This document shows, one piece after another, positions 29,430 to 39,404 of a stretch of 64,000 nucleotides of DNA; position 1 is the stretch's first letter, and the number at the start of each line of letters is the position of its first letter. The translations under genes were made by a program, and so were the position numbers. Where the stretch lies: the NCBI RefSeq assembly GCF_039521325.1, contig NZ_BAAACD010000016.1. One strand, written 5' to 3'. The notes below the pieces were generated by a model. It was not told where the DNA came from. It worked only from the letters and a program-made list of their open reading frames with translations, and searched no databases. This DNA comes from Clostridium_X cadaveris. GTDB lineage: Bacteria; Bacillota; Clostridia; Clostridiales; Clostridiaceae.

Positions 29430-29879
29430 AAATATACGCCCCTTTTCATAAATATTTTTACATAATAAGAATAACTATCTGATATCAATTATCCATATGT
29501 TAATTATATCACAAACTCAAAAAAAGTATATAGGAAAGTTGAAATATATTTAAAAATTATTAGTTAACAATTTTTATTATTTGTCTTATACCATGATTTA
29601 TCTACACTTTCTTAATTATAAAAAAGTACATAATGTTATAGCTTTCTATAGAATAGTATTGTTTATTATCCTTTAAAATATTACATATATAAACTTAATT
29701 TAAAAAATTCATGCATATAAATATAATTAATATAAATCTACATAAAATTTCAAAATAACAGCATAGCATTTAAATGAGGATTTTTTATTATAACTAAACC
29801 ATATACTTTTCTCTATTACCTATAATTTTCAAAAAAATAATTGATGTACTAAAAATATTCAGCACATCAATTTCTTCAG
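29430..29879. other. A+T-rich intergenic region without a gene
   Basis: 450 bases separate the nox promoter side from the cysteine-rich gene at 29880. I see no open frame with a ribosome binding site and no strong structured RNA. A hairpin at about 29839-29873 (ATTGATGT with ACATCAAT) lies just after the stop of the 112-residue gene and probably terminates it. The right part should hold the nox promoter, which I could not place. Confidence 0.6.
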
Positions 29880-30218
29880 TTAACAATCTAGTCTGCATAA
29901 GGGTCTTATATAAATCAAAATATTCTCAATATTTTTTCTACAACATTCATCTTGTATCATAATTTGAAAAAAATCATATCCCCAAGTACATTTATTCGGT
30001 ATATAGACTAATACCCCATCTGGTACCCACTTAGCCGTACCCTTTTTAGGATAAATATTTATCTTTATTCTGTTCTCTATGCAACATTTATCATTAATCC
30101 TTAAACATAAAAATAATGGTCTATTTTGGCATATATAATATGGTTCAATTCTTTTTATACTTATATCTATACTATTACAAGGAATAGTTATACATCTATG
30201 GCTCAAATTTTTCTCCAT
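29880..30218 (-). CDS. Cysteine-rich protein with a bacterial Ig-like segment (112 aa)
   Basis: 112 residues with eleven cysteines and no signal peptide or membrane helix. The centre (PKKGTAKWVPDGVLVYIPN then WGYDFFQIMI) matches the Ig/cadherin-like pattern P-x-G-T-x-x-x-x-G-x-x-x-Y-x-P-N-x-x-x-G-x-D-x-F found in surface-protein repeats. It is divergent from two tandem genes for cysteine-rich proteins. A cysteine-rich, unsecreted surface-type protein fits a spore coat or exosporium role, where assembly occurs in the mother cell; this is an inference. Confidence 0.65.
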   Translation of the reverse strand: MEKNLSHRCITIPCNSIDISIKRIEPYYICQNRPLFLCLRINDKCCIENRIKINIYPKKGTAKWVPDGVLVYIPNKCTWGYDFFQIMIQDECCRKNIENILIYIRPLCRLDC

Positions 30219-30466
30219 ATTAACAACTCTTCTTTCATTTTAAATTATATAACTCTTTTGTAAATATTATATTCAAAATGAATATCCGTGTGTCCTTAAT
30301 TACGACTAATTTTTGTTCCTAATCGACTTTATGTATTTCTACATAATTATATATCTAAAATTTATTAATTCTAATCAATCTATAATATTCTATCTTATAA
30401 ATCATTTTGTAACTCTTTATACCTTTATAAAATATAATATAATATGAAAACTAAGGAGGAAAAATA

Positions 30467-31474
30467 ATGACAACTTTACAATATTCAAGTTCAAATAGTT
30501 CAGGTGCATTTGCTAATACAATTGGTTGGATAGATTTCACTGGTATTACTATACCAGCTAACGGCTCTGTTGCAGTAACAAATTCAACTCCTGATAATAA
30601 TTATAATATAAATTTTACTTTAACTAATAATAATTCATCTACTATAACTCCAAGTCCTACCCCAGTAGAAGCAACTGCTCCATTTGGTAATACTGCCTAT
30701 CTAAATGTTGGTGGACAAGTTGCTTTAACTGTAACTAACTCAAATTCTATGAATATTACATTAACTGGAATTACCGTTACAGATAAAAATGGAATTAAAA
30801 TAGATAACTATTGTTTAATTGCTGCCGATGCTGAAAAAACCTTAGCTTCAAATAAAGGTGTAGAAAAATTATCCTTCATTACTACTAAGGGGAATTGGTC
30901 TTTAATTGATATGCTTTCGCCAATTTCACCTACGCTTGAACTTGGTCCTAATATATCTTATACAGGCAATGATACGGTTAATATTACTGGAGTAATCCCT
31001 ACCAGCAGCACTTCACCATCAGATCCTATCTTCTCCACTATATCTCCTACTAGTATTACTGCTACATCAACATCTACAATTGAAGGAAAACAAGCAGTTG
31101 CTTTTGGCATCATGTTTAATCAAAATGTTTCTTGTTACTTGGATGTAGAAGTTTCCCCAAATAATAAAATTATTTATGTATGTCCCGGTAAAAAACAGTT
31201 TTTTCCAATAAAATCCAACAAATGTTGTGGTACAGTTACTCTTTCTTATGTAGGCGAAAATTTTAATTCCGATGGAAATTATATAAGTGGAAATTTAGGA
31301 AAATATACCTTATTAAATTCAGGTATTCTTTTAAGTGCTTCATGTCACTTAAATCCAGGGGACTACGACATATTGTCATTTAAGGTGAACGATAGCAGTT
31401 GTAACACTCCGTTTACTTTAAATGCTGTCTTCACTTATGCATTATGTGAGTGTTGCAAAAATAAAATTAACTAA
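30467..31474 (+). CDS. Cysteine-rich surface-type protein, paralogue 1 (335 aa)
   Basis: 335 residues, rich in Thr/Ser/Asn, beta-predicted, without signal peptide, membrane anchor or sorting signal. The N-terminus (GAFANTIGWIDFTGITIP) resembles the start of fibril/adhesin repeat domains. The C-terminal 100 residues hold most of the cysteines and end in a CECC cluster. The neighbour at 31574 is a clear paralogue of the same length. AAGGAGG precedes the ATG at 30467. Without a secretion signal, deposition on the forespore by the mother cell is a plausible location; no experimental family was recognised. Confidence 0.7.
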   Translation: MTTLQYSSSNSSGAFANTIGWIDFTGITIPANGSVAVTNSTPDNNYNINFTLTNNNSSTITPSPTPVEATAPFGNTAYLNVGGQVALTVTNSNSMNITLTGITVTDKNGIKIDNYCLIAADAEKTLASNKGVEKLSFITTKGNWSLIDMLSPISPTLELGPNISYTGNDTVNITGVIPTSSTSPSDPIFSTISPTSITATSTSTIEGKQAVAFGIMFNQNVSCYLDVEVSPNNKIIYVCPGKKQFFPIKSNKCCGTVTLSYVGENFNSDGNYISGNLGKYTLLNSGILLSASCHLNPGDYDILSFKVNDSSCNTPFTLNAVFTYALCECCKNKIN

Positions 31475-31498
31475 TTTTATTTTTTGTTTTTAAAATTT

Positions 31499-31526
31499 AA
31501 CAAGCTAAGTAAGAACTTAGCTTGTT
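31499..31526 (+). terminator. Terminator after paralogue 1
   Basis: A 12-bp perfect stem (31499-31510 with 31515-31526) with AACAAGCTAAGT and a six-T tail; it implies that the two paralogues are separate transcription units. Confidence 0.88.
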
Positions 31527-31573
31527 TTTTATATTTATTAAAATAATAAAATAAACTTTAGGAGGTAAATATA

Positions 31574-32590
31574 ATGATATCTGTTCAATATGCAAAAGAA
31601 AATAGTCCTGGAACTTTATCAAACACAATTGGATGGTTAAACTATGATGAAATTACAGGAAATTTATTGCCTAACCAAACTGTATCTCTAACTAATTACC
31701 TTGATAATGGTTATAAACTTAATTTCGATTTGACTAATACTTCAAATGTTACTAATGTAACTCCTGTATCTATACCAGTAGATGACTTCGCTCCATTAGG
31801 TATTACTGGATATTTGGGTCTCTCTCCAAATAACAAAAGTGCCCTAGCAGTAATTCCAAAGGGTATAGCCCCAATAAGCTTAAGCAATATTTCTATAACA
31901 GACAAATCAGGTCTTCCTGTATCTAAATATACAATTATTGCCGCTGATGCAGAAAACACTTATGCTGGAATAAACAATACAACTCCAGAATACCTATACT
32001 TTAAAACTAATGGATCATGCTGGAAGTTACTAGATTCTCTAAAAGCAGTTTCTCCTATTTCAATTTATCCCATTATCAAGGGATTAGATACAAATTTCGT
32101 AAAAATAATAGGAATTCGTGTTCCTTCCTCAGCCATATTACCAGGAGCTTATATATTATCAACTCATTCTCCAACTGAAATTAATGCAACATTAGGTTCT
32201 ACATTTAATGGCGGACGACAAGCAGTTGCATTTGGAATACTAATCCCTCAAGCTATTCCATGTTGTACTGATGTCAAGGTATCTGACTCTAATAAAATCA
32301 TCTATGTATCTAATGGTAAGGATCAATTCTTTCCCATAAAATCAAAGAAATCTCACGGATTAGTTACACTTTCCTATTTAGGTGAAAACTTTAATCCTGA
32401 CAAAAATTATATAAGTGGAAACCTAGGTATATACACATTATTAAATTCAGGTATTCTTTTAAGTGCTTCATGCTCTATGAAACCTGGAACCTATGATATT
32501 TTATCATTTAAAGTATACGATAGTAGTTGTGATTATCCTTTTACTTTAAATGTAGTATTTGCTTACGAACTATGTGCATATAATAAATAG
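31574..32590 (+). CDS. Cysteine-rich surface-type protein, paralogue 2 (338 aa)
   Basis: 338 residues, aligned end to end with the preceding protein: both begin with a short tail then NTIGW, share a PVDDFAPLG/PVEATAPFG segment, and are most alike in the C-terminal region (YISGNLG, TLLNSGILLSASC, YDILSFKV). It again lacks a signal peptide. Fewer cysteines are kept than in paralogue 1. TAGGAGGT precedes the ATG. A gene duplication followed by divergence, with the C-terminal domain under strongest constraint, explains the pattern. Confidence 0.7.
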   Translation: MISVQYAKENSPGTLSNTIGWLNYDEITGNLLPNQTVSLTNYLDNGYKLNFDLTNTSNVTNVTPVSIPVDDFAPLGITGYLGLSPNNKSALAVIPKGIAPISLSNISITDKSGLPVSKYTIIAADAENTYAGINNTTPEYLYFKTNGSCWKLLDSLKAVSPISIYPIIKGLDTNFVKIIGIRVPSSAILPGAYILSTHSPTEINATLGSTFNGGRQAVAFGILIPQAIPCCTDVKVSDSNKIIYVSNGKDQFFPIKSKKSHGLVTLSYLGENFNPDKNYISGNLGIYTLLNSGILLSASCSMKPGTYDILSFKVYDSSCDYPFTLNVVFAYELCAYNK

Positions 32591-32624
32591 TTAAATCAAT
32601 GTCTTAGATAATTTTATTTTAGAT

Positions 32625-32657
32625 TAATGTATCATCAATAAACTTGATGATACATTA
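32625..32657. terminator. Terminator between paralogue 2 and ddh
   Basis: A 14-bp perfect stem (32625-32638 with 32644-32657) containing TAATGTATCATCAA lies between these convergent genes. Confidence 0.75.
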
Positions 32658-32689
32658 TAATTAATATAAAGCTTTAAATTCATTACACC

Positions 32690-33667
32690 TTATAGCAACT
32701 CTTTTCTTAATTCTTCACCCGTTTTTGGCGAAAGATATGCCATTGGAATATCAAAAACTGTGCATGCTCCGGTTCTTCCTTCTTTATGCATTTTAGCTAT
32801 AGCTCTAGCATAAGCAACTAATACACTTGATGTGAATTCTGGATTGCTGTCTAAGGATAAAGAAAACTCCATTTTTTCTTTATTTCCGTCACCTGTAATT
32901 GCCGTTCTTATAACAAATCCTCCATGAGGCATTCCTGAGTGGTTCTTTTTTAGTTCTCCCTCACTTATAAAATTAACCTCTGTATCATAATCTGAAAAAT
33001 AATTAGGCATTGTTTTAATTTCGTTCTCTATTCTTAATTTATCTGCACCTTCTTCTATCACTACATAGCATACTCTAAGATGTTTTTTCCTATCCTTAAG
33101 CTCTGGATTTTCTCCATTTCTAACTTTTTCTAATGCATTTTCTATTGGTACGGTATATTGCTTTGCATCTTTAACTCCATCAATTCTTCTTATTGCATCT
33201 GAATGGCCTTGGCTTACTCCTGTTCCCCAAAAAGTATAATCCTTTCCTTGTGGAAGTATAGCTTGACCCATTAGTCTATTTAATGAAAACAAACCTGGAT
33301 CCCAGCCTACTGAAATTATGCTTAATGTTCCCGCTTCTTTTGAAACCTTATCCATACTATCAAAATACTCAGGTATCTTTGCATGAGTATCAAAGCTGTC
33401 TACAGTATTAAACATCTTTGCAACGTTTGGTCCTTGCTGTGGAAGATCAGTGGCAGAGCCACCACAAAGTATCATAACATCAATTTTATTTTTATATTGA
33501 TTAATTTTAGAGATATGTATAGCTTTGCTTCCATCTTCAAGAAAAACCTCTTCTCTTCTTGTAAATACAGCTTCTAACTGCATATCATTATGTTCTTTTA
33601 TTGCTTTTAAGACCCCTCTACCTAAATTCCCGTATCCTACTACTCCAATTTTAATTTTATTTTCCAT
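32690..33667 (-). CDS. ddh: meso-Diaminopimelate D-dehydrogenase
   Basis: 325 residues from the ATG at 33667, chosen because GGAGG lies eight bases upstream. It has an N-terminal Rossmann motif (IGVVGYGNLGRGVLKAI) and the family segments MILCGGSATDLPQQGP, SVGWDPGLFSLNR and a TFWGTGVSQGHSDAIRRI substrate region. It makes meso-DAP from tetrahydrodipicolinate, NADPH and ammonia in one step, supplying lysine and peptidoglycan cross-links. Monocistronic here. Confidence 0.95.
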   Translation of the reverse strand: MENKIKIGVVGYGNLGRGVLKAIKEHNDMQLEAVFTRREEVFLEDGSKAIHISKINQYKNKIDVMILCGGSATDLPQQGPNVAKMFNTVDSFDTHAKIPEYFDSMDKVSKEAGTLSIISVGWDPGLFSLNRLMGQAILPQGKDYTFWGTGVSQGHSDAIRRIDGVKDAKQYTVPIENALEKVRNGENPELKDRKKHLRVCYVVIEEGADKLRIENEIKTMPNYFSDYDTEVNFISEGELKKNHSGMPHGGFVIRTAITGDGNKEKMEFSLSLDSNPEFTSSVLVAYARAIAKMHKEGRTGACTVFDIPMAYLSPKTGEELRKELL

Positions 33668-33741
33668 CTTCCGTGCCTCCATTTTCTTCTTGTTAATACT
33701 ATATTATCATATTTATTTTAATATTTTTATTATTTAAAAAT

Positions 33742-33777
33742 AAAAAAGTACTTCTCTAAAGTGAGTAGTACTTTTTT
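33742..33777. terminator. Hairpin between ddh and the SPFH gene
   Basis: A 15-bp stem with one mismatch (33742-33756 with 33763-33777) with A- and T-run flanks follows the SPFH stop and would end that minus-strand transcript. Confidence 0.75.
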
Positions 33778-33798
33778 ACATATTTGAATACAATAAGG

Positions 33799-35889
33799 CT
33801 AATTTTCACTGTTTAAAGGAACTTCAATGGTTGTATTATTTTTAGCATTCTCCTCATTCATCTTTTTGTATATGTCTTCTTTCATTTTTTTAGTAAAATC
33901 ACTTTCTTCATTATCATTTTTAAAATCTACTCCAAGCTTTTCTGATAATAGCACAGCAAGAAGACTTTCTACAGCATTAACATTGTTACCAGAGCCATCA
34001 CTGCTTCCCATAGTAACTACGTTATTAGGAACTATATTAATCTTGCCATCCTTTATAGCCTCTGTAAATTTGCTCATTACATCTTGGATAACTTGGTATT
34101 GAGGACCTCCATAAGCATTAACCTGTTCCTTAATTGCTATAGCCTCTGCTATTCCAAGTCTAGCCTTCATTTCCGCTTCTGCCTCAGCAAGTCTCTTAAC
34201 CTTGTATGCTTCTGCATCGGCAAGTGTCTTTTGCTTTTCAGCATCCTGCCTTGCTTTTTGAAGTTCTGCTCTACCTATATTATCCTGAATATTTATATTT
34301 ATAGAAGACTTGGTCAATTCAGATTGCTGCTCTGCTTTTGCTTGGAATTCCTTTAGTTCCTTTTCCTTTTCACTAGCCCTCATCTGACTACTATAAGTTT
34401 CTATTTTTTCTTTAGCAAGCTGTCTATCACTTAGCTGCTTAAGAATTTCTTCAATCTTTTTATCTCCATTAGGTGAAGGAGTTCCAATAAGCACTTCTTC
34501 AAGTTCTAGATTGTAGTTTTGGAATTTTGATTTCATCTCTTCGGTAGATTGTTTTTGTATTTCTGAACGATTTTGAATAAGTTCTATAAGCGTCATTTTC
34601 TGGGCAATATTTTTGAAATATGAAGAAACCATAGGATCAAGAGTCTGATCTACAAGTCTTTTTATATCTCCGAATCTTTGAATTACAAGAGGTGCTTTCT
34701 TGTAGTCTATATGAACGACAACAGATAGCGGAAGTGTTGGTTCAAATGCATCCATGGTTATTAATGTTACTTCTTTAAGGTTCTCATCATATTTATGTCC
34801 ACCCACTTCTGCTTGAACCCATTTTAGTATAAAGTTTGTAGTTGGAACTTGTGTCAATATTCCTGCTGAAAGGTTGTACGCATATTTACCTGGTTTCAAA
34901 GGATTTACCCATATTCCTTTACACCCTTCTTCAACTAACTCTCCATGAGTATAACTGCTTCCTGATACGTCTTCACCTTTCTTTCCTACGAATGAGTTCA
35001 CGACCCCTGCAAATCCTACAGGAATTATAGTCTTAGGAATTATATCTACGCTTGCAAACAATCTATTAATGAAATAAGTACCATCACTTATTACTTGATA
35101 CTGCTTTCCTCTATATCCTCCAGCCTTCAAAAATGCTTCAGGATTTTGGAAATTATTATGATAGGTTTCTTGGTCATTAGGGTCATCCCCCACTACTGGT
35201 GCTATTATTTCACCATTGGATAGTGATGGGCCATCTTGAACTGTAATTATACCCATTGGATCTTTTATGCTTTCTCCTGCTGAATTCTTGCTTCCTTCTT
35301 TAATGACTACTGGTCTAAATCCCTTTTGAGTTCTCAAATCATCTGCCATTCTTGAAATTTGATCTATCTCAAGTTTGTCTCCAATATTGATATAGTAATT
35401 TGTGGCCTCTGTAAGTATTATAAAGATGCTTAAATTAAATGCATAAGTTCCCTCTCTAAGGATAGTCCTTTGAGGACCCTTTTGTCCCCCATTAGCTAAA
35501 AATGCTCTAGTATCTTGATAGTTTGAACATTCAACAACTCGTCCTAATGTTTGAGTCTCACCTAATGCTTCTCCATCTCTTGAAAATACATATCCAATCT
35601 GACCTTGAGAAATAGTTACTAAAGGACTTTTTATAATTTTATATAACAAACGTGATTTGAAGTGTATACCAGTCCTCAATACATCTGGCTGAAATCCTGC
35701 TTCTCCATTCAAGGCTATAAATTTACCATCTTTTAAGTTTCCTTTTGGCGACCACCATTTTTCTACAACTCCTACTTCATTTGTACCAATTATGGTTAAT
35801 CCAAACACTTTAAATATCAAAAGATATAAAGCTATTATGCCTAGAATAACCATAATCACAGGAAAAACATATTGTCCAATACCGCTCAT
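33799..35889 (-). CDS. SPFH/band-7 (flotillin-like) membrane scaffold protein
   Basis: 696 residues. One N-terminal membrane helix (VFPVIMVILGIIALYLLIFK) is followed by a long region with an SPFH/band-7 domain (about residues 270-490), then an alanine/glutamate-rich coiled coil (about 500-600, with AEAYKVKRLAEAEAEMKARL) typical of flotillins, and a polar tail. Such proteins oligomerise on the inner face of the membrane and organise microdomains. The middle insert before the SPFH core makes it larger than ordinary flotillin. It is monocistronic. Confidence 0.85.
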   Translation of the reverse strand: MSGIGQYVFPVIMVILGIIALYLLIFKVFGLTIIGTNEVGVVEKWWSPKGNLKDGKFIALNGEAGFQPDVLRTGIHFKSRLLYKIIKSPLVTISQGQIGYVFSRDGEALGETQTLGRVVECSNYQDTRAFLANGGQKGPQRTILREGTYAFNLSIFIILTEATNYYINIGDKLEIDQISRMADDLRTQKGFRPVVIKEGSKNSAGESIKDPMGIITVQDGPSLSNGEIIAPVVGDDPNDQETYHNNFQNPEAFLKAGGYRGKQYQVISDGTYFINRLFASVDIIPKTIIPVGFAGVVNSFVGKKGEDVSGSSYTHGELVEEGCKGIWVNPLKPGKYAYNLSAGILTQVPTTNFILKWVQAEVGGHKYDENLKEVTLITMDAFEPTLPLSVVVHIDYKKAPLVIQRFGDIKRLVDQTLDPMVSSYFKNIAQKMTLIELIQNRSEIQKQSTEEMKSKFQNYNLELEEVLIGTPSPNGDKKIEEILKQLSDRQLAKEKIETYSSQMRASEKEKELKEFQAKAEQQSELTKSSININIQDNIGRAELQKARQDAEKQKTLADAEAYKVKRLAEAEAEMKARLGIAEAIAIKEQVNAYGGPQYQVIQDVMSKFTEAIKDGKINIVPNNVVTMGSSDGSGNNVNAVESLLAVLLSEKLGVDFKNDNEESDFTKKMKEDIYKKMNEENAKNNTTIEVPLNSEN

Positions 35890-35969
35890 AGATCCATCTC
35901 CTTATGATATAGATTAAACAGAAAAACTGTTAATTTATATATATTCCCGATGAATTTTCAGTATACTGA

Positions 35970-37001
35970 TTATTTTAAATTTCTGAGCCTTTCTATTTCT
36001 CTTTTCGGAAAATCTACTGTTTCTCCTAAATATATATTCCATTCCTCTTTCAATAACTTTATTTGACTTTCTCTAGCTTTGATAGCTTCATCATAGTTGC
36101 CTCTTATTTCCTCAATGTGTGCTATGGCTTCAAAAGCATCTGTATATCTAGGCTTTGGCTGAAGTTCAAATGCTCTTTTATAATATTCTATAGCATCATC
36201 ATATCTACAAAGCTTTACCATGCAATCAGCATAAGAAGCACTTGATAACCAGTTCTCAGAATATCTTTCCAACATTTCATTCCAAACTTTTTCAGCTTCT
36301 TCTAATTTACATTCTTCTTTCAAGATAAGTCCCATATACAATGGTACACGCAAATCATCTTCAACTTTTCTCATTTTTCCTAGATAAACTCTTGCCTCTT
36401 CAGTTCTTCCATCCTCAATAAGTGAATCTAAAAGCCACAGATATCCTCTAGCATAGTTAGGATTCTTTTCTAGGAATTCTTTATAATAGTCTATTAGCTC
36501 ATGATGATTTGATACATTCCAGTCAGGAATGATACCATTCAAAACACAGTTTAAAATAGCATGGCTATCTTTGTTCTCTGGATCAAGCTCAATGGCTTTC
36601 TTAACGTAGTTTGATGCTAAATACTTATATTCCTCTGCTCTATGAGCATATAAATCAGCTAAAGTTCTAAAATATACAGCTTCATTCCCTCCTTCATTTA
36701 TCTTATCTAACAAAAATTGGTTAGCGTAGTTAAAATCATATTCACTAAGCATCCTCTCATCTATTATCATGTTTTGAATCCTCTCTAGATGGGATTCATC
36801 CGTCATTTCAAAAAGTTCATCTATCGTTACTCCAAAATATACAGCAAGCTCTGGAAGCAATGCTAAATCTGGAGCAGTAATTCCGTTTTCCCATTTAGAA
36901 ACTGCCTGACAAGATACTCCCATTTTTAAAGCTAATTCTTCTTGAGTCACGCTTCTCTTTAGTCTTAATTTCTTTATCATCTTTCCTATCTCTATCTTCA
37001 T
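35970..37001 (-). CDS. XRE-family regulator with TPR domain
   Basis: 343 residues from the ATG at 37001, preferred over 37010 because AAGGTGA lies five bases upstream. The N-terminal helix-turn-helix spans about residues 5-60 (TQEELALKMGVSCQAVSKWE). The rest is helical, with TPR-like repeats (for example DDAIEYYKRAFELQPKPRY and AEKVWNEMLERY). This architecture is shared with peptide-responsive regulators, but no cognate peptide gene is visible, so quorum control is only possible. Confidence 0.87.
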   Translation of the reverse strand: MKIEIGKMIKKLRLKRSVTQEELALKMGVSCQAVSKWENGITAPDLALLPELAVYFGVTIDELFEMTDESHLERIQNMIIDERMLSEYDFNYANQFLLDKINEGGNEAVYFRTLADLYAHRAEEYKYLASNYVKKAIELDPENKDSHAILNCVLNGIIPDWNVSNHHELIDYYKEFLEKNPNYARGYLWLLDSLIEDGRTEEARVYLGKMRKVEDDLRVPLYMGLILKEECKLEEAEKVWNEMLERYSENWLSSASYADCMVKLCRYDDAIEYYKRAFELQPKPRYTDAFEAIAHIEEIRGNYDEAIKARESQIKLLKEEWNIYLGETVDFPKREIERLRNLK

Positions 37002-37144
37002 TACCGTCACCTTTTCAAAATTATTTGGTCGACCATAATCTTATTATCATATAGACATTTCTATTATTCAATAACCGAAGCGTTGATAGGATTCAACCCA
37101 TAGTTGAATAGATTGACCTCTAACCTTCAGACAAAATGTTATAG

Positions 37145-37183
37145 CTAGAACCTCTTAAAATATATAATTAAAAGATGTTCTAG
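37145..37183 (-). terminator. Likely terminator of the biotin operon
   Basis: A stem pairing AACTAGAAC-type sequence (about 37172-37183) with GTTCTAGC-type sequence (about 37145-37155), extended by an A/T-rich stem, lies just after the bioD stop. The U-tract is weak. Confidence 0.5.
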
Positions 37184-37188
37184 TTATT

Positions 37189-37872
37189 TTAAATTTCTGT
37201 GCATAAATCCATAATCTTTTCACTGTCTATATTAAGATTTCCATGATTATCTTTACATATATAAATCGGAATACTTAGGGTATCTTTAAAATACTTTTTA
37301 TTATCTCTATGGATGATATCATCATCGTTATATCTATTTAAAACTAAAGCATTAACTTTTATATTTTGACTCTTAATATATTCCATAGTCAATAAAGTTG
37401 CATTTATACTTCCTAAACCTGAATCTGCTACTACTATGGTTGATAAATTAAATTCCTTTATTACATCAGTAAGCATGATAGTCTTTTTTCCTTTATATAA
37501 TGGACATATGATTCCACCTGACCCCTCCACTACTACATAATCGCATTCACTTTTTATTCTATTAAAATTAGCTTTAATCTTATTTAATCTTACCTCTTCT
37601 CCATTAAGTCTAGCTGCTAAATGAGGTGATACAGCCTCTTCAAATATATAACTTACCGATTTATTTGGATCTCCAGGAATATTCGCTTTTTCATATACAT
37701 ATGAAGCATCACCTGGAATCAGCTTTCCATTAATCTCTTCTGCCCCACTAAGCGCTGCTTTATAATAGCCACAATTAATACCTGCTTTTCTTAATTTTCT
37801 TATTATCAGAGACGAAATATAGGTTTTTCCTACATCTGTTCCAGTAGCTGTAATAAAAATCCCTTTGCTCAT
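37189..37872 (-). CDS. bioD: Dethiobiotin synthetase
   Basis: 227 residues with the P-loop ITATGTDVGKTYISSLII near residue 7 and the family segment VVEGSGGIICPLY near 113. It closes the ureido ring of diaminopelargonate using CO2 and ATP. It lies one base from bioB on the same strand; together with bioY the three genes form a biotin uptake and late-synthesis operon. Confidence 0.95.
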   Translation of the reverse strand: MSKGIFITATGTDVGKTYISSLIIRKLRKAGINCGYYKAALSGAEEINGKLIPGDASYVYEKANIPGDPNKSVSYIFEEAVSPHLAARLNGEEVRLNKIKANFNRIKSECDYVVVEGSGGIICPLYKGKKTIMLTDVIKEFNLSTIVVADSGLGSINATLLTMEYIKSQNIKVNALVLNRYNDDDIIHRDNKKYFKDTLSIPIYICKDNHGNLNIDSEKIMDLCTEI

Positions 37873-37873
37873 A

Positions 37874-38830
37874 TTACACCTCGAACCCTAATTTTCTTAT
37901 CATTTCAATATCTTCTTCTGTTTTTATCCCTGAAGTTGTCAGCATGTCCCCTGAAATACATGCGTTTATTCCACTTTTTAAAGCATCAAAACCTTTATCT
38001 AATAATAATGCTCGTCCACCCGCAAGCCTGATTTCAGCTTTTGGAAGAATGAATCTAATTAAAGATATAGTTTTTATTATTTCCTCATAAGATAGTATTT
38101 TTTGATTTTCTAATGGAGTTCCCTTAATTGGATTTAGTATGTTTATAGGAACGCTATTTACCTCTAGTTCTCTAAGGGTAAATGCCATATCCATTCTATC
38201 CTCCATAGTCTCACCTAATCCAATAATTCCTCCACTACATACCTCAAGGCCTGCCAGTTTTGCATTCTTTATTGTCTCTATCTTTTCATCAAAGGTATGG
38301 GTTGTACATATATTTTTAAAATAATTCTTTGATGTTTCTAAATTATTATGGTATCGAATAACGCCTGCCTCTTTTAATTTTTTCAATTCTTCATACCCTA
38401 AAAGTCCATGAGATGCACAAAGCTCTATAGGAATATCGCTATGTATACTTTTATATATATCACATAAATTATCTATATTTTCTGCACTCATTCTCTTTCC
38501 AGATGTGACTATAGAAAATTTATGTACTCCTTGTTTATAGTTGGATTTTGCACTGTTTTTAATAGTATCTTCACTCAATAAATCATATTCTTCTATATTT
38601 GTTTTAAAATAAATAGACTGAGCACAGTACTTGCAATTTTCACTACATCTTCCGCTCTTTCCATTGATAATTGTGCAAATGCTAAATTTATTGCCACAAA
38701 AGGTTTTTCTTATTTCATCAGCAGCTTTAGCTAATTCAAAAGTATCCTCTTTAAATAAGAGTATTATATCCTTTTTTTCTAAAACTTTTCCTTCTAAAAC
38801 CTGTTTTTTTATCCTATCTACATTTGTCAT
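37874..38830 (-). CDS. bioB: Biotin synthase
   Basis: 318 residues, a radical-SAM enzyme that inserts sulfur into dethiobiotin. The SAM-cluster cysteines are in NGKSGRCSENCKYCAQS near residue 61 (Cys-x3-Cys-x2-Cys). Later motifs include ELCASHGLLG, YHNNLETS and RLAGGRALL. Its start overlaps bioY by 17 bases, indicating coupling. No bioA/bioF/bioW genes are nearby, so earlier intermediates must come from elsewhere or from outside. Confidence 0.96.
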   Translation of the reverse strand: MTNVDRIKKQVLEGKVLEKKDIILLFKEDTFELAKAADEIRKTFCGNKFSICTIINGKSGRCSENCKYCAQSIYFKTNIEEYDLLSEDTIKNSAKSNYKQGVHKFSIVTSGKRMSAENIDNLCDIYKSIHSDIPIELCASHGLLGYEELKKLKEAGVIRYHNNLETSKNYFKNICTTHTFDEKIETIKNAKLAGLEVCSGGIIGLGETMEDRMDMAFTLRELEVNSVPINILNPIKGTPLENQKILSYEEIIKTISLIRFILPKAEIRLAGGRALLLDKGFDALKSGINACISGDMLTTSGIKTEEDIEMIRKLGFEV

Positions 38831-39380
38831 ATTTAACTCCTAAAATTGAATTTACTTTACTTGCTAAAAGTGATCCAATGACACATAAAAGTATATCCCC
38901 TGGTATATCTAGTGGAAAACAAGATAAAAATATAATCCATAATGTTGTAGGAGTTCCTAAATATAAATTTAATATGATAAATTTATAAAAGATTCCTATA
39001 GCATAAGTTACTATAAATCCTGAAAATGCTGCTATTAGATACTTTGAAAATTTATTAGCCTTAATATTCTTTGCTACTATTCCAACTGTGAAAGCTGCTG
39101 CTATAAAACCTAATAAATAACCAAAGCTTGGTCTAAAGATATATTGAATACCTCCTCCTGCAGCAAATATAGGTATTCCCATGAGTCCCATTAAAACATA
39201 AATTACAACAGAAATAGCTCCATATTTAGGTCCTAATATCATTCCAGATAAAATCACAAACAAAAATTGTAGCGTAAAATAATCTAAATAAGGAACCGGT
39301 ACTTGAATAAACGCCCCTATCGCTATAAGAGCCGTAAATAACGCACATCTGATCATTATTGTAGTTTTTGTATTCTCCAT
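38814..39380 (-). CDS. bioY: Biotin ECF transporter S component
   Basis: 188 residues with five to six membrane helices and the BioY signatures VPVPYLDYFTLQFLFVILSG and YLLGFIAAAFTVG. It binds biotin, or possibly a precursor, and works alone or with the shared ECF energy-coupling module, which is not in this window. It is the first gene of the operon behind a BirA-type operator. GAGGGGAGG precedes the ATG. Confidence 0.93.
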   Translation of the reverse strand: MENTKTTIMIRCALFTALIAIGAFIQVPVPYLDYFTLQFLFVILSGMILGPKYGAISVVIYVLMGLMGIPIFAAGGGIQYIFRPSFGYLLGFIAAAFTVGIVAKNIKANKFSKYLIAAFSGFIVTYAIGIFYKFIILNLYLGTPTTLWIIFLSCFPLDIPGDILLCVIGSLLASKVNSILGVKYDKCR

Positions 39381-39404
39381 TTTATCCTCCCCTCAATTTA
39401 TTTT

